DNA from: Azospirillum brasilense
Lineage (GTDB): Bacteria > Pseudomonadota > Alphaproteobacteria > Rickettsiales > UBA3002
NCBI GenBank assembly: GCA_003241645.1
Contig: QFOX01000017.1
Coordinates: 1-33,821 of the forward strand
Direction of reading: 5' to 3'
DNA length: 33,821 bases
Positions 31,802 to 33,821 of the stretch are shown here, in pieces. The notes beneath the pieces were generated by a model. The model ran no database searches. It was not told the DNA's origin and saw only the letters and a list, made by a program, of their open reading frames with translations. The position numbers were made by a program, and so were the translations under genes. Numbering within the stretch: position 1 is the stretch's first letter; the number at the start of each line of letters is the position of its first letter.

Positions 31802-32343
31802 TGCGCGTCGCCCTGGTATGCGACGAGGCGGTCGTCGGCCGCACCTTAAGCGACCTGTTGCGCAGCCTGCGTTACGAAGTGCTGCCCACGCCTGAGCCGG
31901 GTACGCCCCAATTGCACCTGCGCAACGGACAGCTCATGCTTGTTGCACCCGATGGACAGCAGACCGCGCTGGAACAGCCCATTCGCCTGAGCCAACTGGC
32001 AACCCAGCTACGCGGTCTGCAATCGCAGGCGCGGGGCACGCCCTTGCCGCTGCAGGCCGGGTGGCGGCTCGAACCGCTGGCGCGCATGCTGCACCATGAA
32101 AGCGGCCAGCACGTACCATTGACCGAGAAAGAAGCCCTGCTGCTTGGCGCGCTGCATGCCGCGCTGCCGCGCGCCGCCGGGCGCGAGCAGTTGCTGCGCA
32201 ATGTGTGGGCCTATGAGGGTGACGTGGAAACGCACACGCTGGAGACCCACATCTATCGCTTGCGTGCAAAGCTTTCCGGGCTTAATCCCGTGCCGGCCGA
32301 TATTGTGACCTCGGATGGCACGTACCGTCTGGCCGTGGAGTAG
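31801..32343 (+). CDS. OmpR-type winged-helix regulator with degenerate receiver
   Basis: The C-terminal half (about 85-178) is a winged-helix DNA-binding domain of the OmpR family: HVPLTEKEALLLGALHA, then REQLLRNVWAYEGDVETHTL and the recognition helix LETHIYRLRAKL, ending with TSDGTYRLAV. The N-terminal part (MRVALVCDEAVVGRTLSDLL) recalls the first strand and helix of a receiver, but the phosphoacceptor region is absent and the domain is too short, so phosphorylation control is unlikely. It overlaps the membrane-protein gene by one base and is followed directly by rlmN. Targets are unknown. Confidence 0.87.
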   Translation: MRVALVCDEAVVGRTLSDLLRSLRYEVLPTPEPGTPQLHLRNGQLMLVAPDGQQTALEQPIRLSQLATQLRGLQSQARGTPLPLQAGWRLEPLARMLHHESGQHVPLTEKEALLLGALHAALPRAAGREQLLRNVWAYEGDVETHTLETHIYRLRAKLSGLNPVPADIVTSDGTYRLAVE

Positions 32344-33534
32344 ATGATGCAACCCGTAATGAAGACCGCCGAAACCAGCGACGACGCCGCCGAGAAACTG
32401 GCCACGCGCGCCAACCTTGTGGGCCTGCCGCGCGACCTCGTGGCCGCGCAGCTGCAGGCGCTGGGCGTCGAGCCATTCCGCACCAAGCAGGTGTGGCAGT
32501 GGATCTACCAGAAGGGCGTGACCGATTTTGCGGCGATGACCAACATCAAGCGCGACACGCAGGAGATGCTGGCGCAGCATTTCTCCATCGCGCGGGCGGG
32601 TATTTCACGCAACGCCGTCAGTTTCGACCAGACACAGAAATGGCTGCTGAAATTCGCCGATGAGAACGAGGTGGAAACGGTCTTCATTCCCGATAGCAAC
32701 CGCGGCACGTTGTGCGTCAGCTCGCAGGTAGGCTGCACCCTTTCCTGCACCTTCTGCCACACCGGCACGCAGCGGCTGGTGCGCAACCTGACCGCGGGCG
32801 AGATCATCACCCAGATGCTGGTGGCCAAAGACGGGCTGAACGAATGGGCCATGAACCTGAAGAAAGGCGAAGCCCGCAACGCCGACCAGCGCAAGGGCGA
32901 CCCCGCGCCCGCCACCCGCGCCATCACCAACATCGTGTTCATGGGCATGGGCGAGCCGCTGTACAATTACGACAACGTCAACAGCGCGATCGACATCATG
33001 CTCAGCAACGAAGGCCTCGCGCTTTCGCGCCGCAAGATCACCGTTTCCACCTCGGGCGTGGTGCCGAAGATCGTGCCGCTGGCGCGCGACGCGGGCACCA
33101 ACCTCGCCATTTCGCTGCACGCGGTGAGCAACGACCTGCGCAACGAGATCGTGCCCATCAACCGCAAATACCCCATCGAAGACCTGCTGGAAGCCTGCCG
33201 CGAATACCAGTCCATCGTCAATGACCGGCACATCATGTTCGAATACGTGATGCTGGACGGCGTGAACGACAGCATCGCCGACGCCAAGGAAATGGTGCGG
33301 CTGCTGAAGGGCATTCGCAGCAAGGTGAACCTCATCCCGTTCAACCCGTGGCCGGGTGCGCCCTACAAATGCAGCAGCAACAACCGCATCCACGCCTTCG
33401 GGCGCGAGCTGATCGCAGCGGGCATCGCCTCGCCCATCCGCAAAACGCGCGGCGAGGATATCATGGCGGCCTGCGGCCAGCTGAAATCGCTCAGCGAGCT
33501 GAAAAAGGGCCAGAAGGTAAAGTTGAAGCCCTAG
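32344..33534 (+). CDS. rlmN: 23S rRNA/tRNA adenine-C2 methyltransferase RlmN
   Basis: RlmN is a radical-SAM enzyme that methylates C2 of A2503 in 23S rRNA and A37 in some tRNAs. The 396-residue protein has the radical-SAM cluster motif with Cys131, Cys135 and Cys138 (GCTLSCTFCHTG), FMGMGEPLYNYDNV, STSGVVPKI, and NLIPFNPWPG. The conserved C-terminal Cys lies in MAACGQL and forms the methyl-carrying pair. It begins directly after the upstream stop, at ATG 32344 or ATG 32347, with GTGGAG just upstream. The cotranscribed neighbour is the degenerate regulator. Confidence 0.96.
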   Translation: MMQPVMKTAETSDDAAEKLATRANLVGLPRDLVAAQLQALGVEPFRTKQVWQWIYQKGVTDFAAMTNIKRDTQEMLAQHFSIARAGISRNAVSFDQTQKWLLKFADENEVETVFIPDSNRGTLCVSSQVGCTLSCTFCHTGTQRLVRNLTAGEIITQMLVAKDGLNEWAMNLKKGEARNADQRKGDPAPATRAITNIVFMGMGEPLYNYDNVNSAIDIMLSNEGLALSRRKITVSTSGVVPKIVPLARDAGTNLAISLHAVSNDLRNEIVPINRKYPIEDLLEACREYQSIVNDRHIMFEYVMLDGVNDSIADAKEMVRLLKGIRSKVNLIPFNPWPGAPYKCSSNNRIHAFGRELIAAGIASPIRKTRGEDIMAACGQLKSLSELKKGQKVKLKP

Positions 33535-33537
33535 GCC

Positions 33538-33798
33538 TTACGGGCGATCAATGCCCGCGTAGCGGTCCAGCACTTCCGGCGGAATGGGCGGCAGCTCCAG
33601 CGGTGCGGCGGCCTCTTCTTCGGCCAGCGTGAACATCTGCCGCAGCAATTGCACCGAAGCCTCACGCAGCTGCTGGAAATAGGCCAGCGTGCCCTCGGGG
33701 TTGGCGGCCGCGCTCGCATAGGCGAACTGGGCTTCTTTCAGCGCCGCCAGTTGCTTTGGGCTGACCAGCGGCACATGCGGCGAACGGGTACGTTCCAT
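33538..33798 (-). CDS. Hypothetical protein, 86 residues
   Basis: The protein begins MERTRSPHVPLVSPKQLAAL and is largely helical, with EAQFAYASAAANPEGTLAYF, then QQLREASVQLLRQMFTLAEE and an end rich in Pro and Glu. No signal peptide or membrane helix is present. A good GGAGG ribosome binding site precedes ATG 33798. It converges on rlmN with a three-base gap, and no terminator is evident between them. I do not recognise the family. Confidence 0.72.
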   Translation of the reverse strand: MERTRSPHVPLVSPKQLAALKEAQFAYASAAANPEGTLAYFQQLREASVQLLRQMFTLAEEEAAAPLELPPIPPEVLDRYAGIDRP

Positions 33799-33821
33799 AG
33801 GATCCTCCGTGATGGGTGTGT

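Overview
The window is about 62% G+C by eye and is almost fully coding. Most of it is an alphaproteobacterial housekeeping neighbourhood: fabD/fabG, rpsF-rpsR-rplI, dnaB, alr, mlaE-mlaF, radA, cvpA, purF and a short-chain dehydrogenase (SDR). Gene order, GC-rich third codon positions and TTGACA-like/TAAAAA-like promoters with 17-base spacers suggest a free-living alphaproteobacterium. I cannot place it to order or genus from sequence alone.

Layout. 1-2507: fabD and the start of fabG on the minus strand, split by an AT-rich plus-strand gene with two R-X4-H (HEPN-like) motifs. 2508-4304: a possible small protein, then rpsF-rpsR-rplI behind a foldable leader and ending at a strong terminator. 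4305-6135: a rearranged rplI-dnaB intergenic region. It contains two copies of the rplI tail plus terminator, two copies of the dnaB promoter region, a pilin-like gene divergent from a small XRE regulator, and a 42-residue protein gene framed by hairpins. 6136-14578: dnaB, alr, mlaE, mlaF, an adenosine-deaminase-like protein fused to a SLOG-like domain, and radA. 14581-18624: cvpA-purF-SDR-nhaA, a tightly overlapping operon. 18695-19669: an exported heptad-repeat protein, tRNA-Ile, tRNA-Tyr, and an array of small hairpins ending in a partial copy of the tRNA-Tyr 3' end.

From 20182 down to 19670 lies a UmuD-like peptidase. From 29980 down to 20245 lies a run of eight minus-strand genes: a CHASE3-GAF hybrid kinase with three receivers, CheR, CheB, a Rec-kinase-Rec protein, then a STAS-MlaE permease, MlaF ATPase, MCE protein and auxiliary lipoprotein. 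A GGDEF protein (minus), a one-TM protein, a degenerate OmpR-type regulator and rlmN (plus), and a small hypothetical protein (minus) close the window.

The main themes are envelope lipid transport (two Mla-type sets), sensory signalling next to the second Mla set, nucleotide metabolism (purF, deaminase-SLOG) and DNA maintenance (dnaB, radA, UmuD-like). Three loci look accessory: the tandem R-X4-H gene, the rplI-dnaB mosaic, and the deaminase-SLOG fusion. Several intergenic spaces hold palindromic elements, some sharing AGCA/TGCT tetraloops, which suggests a dispersed hairpin family. No CRISPR array, transposase, integrase or rRNA was seen.
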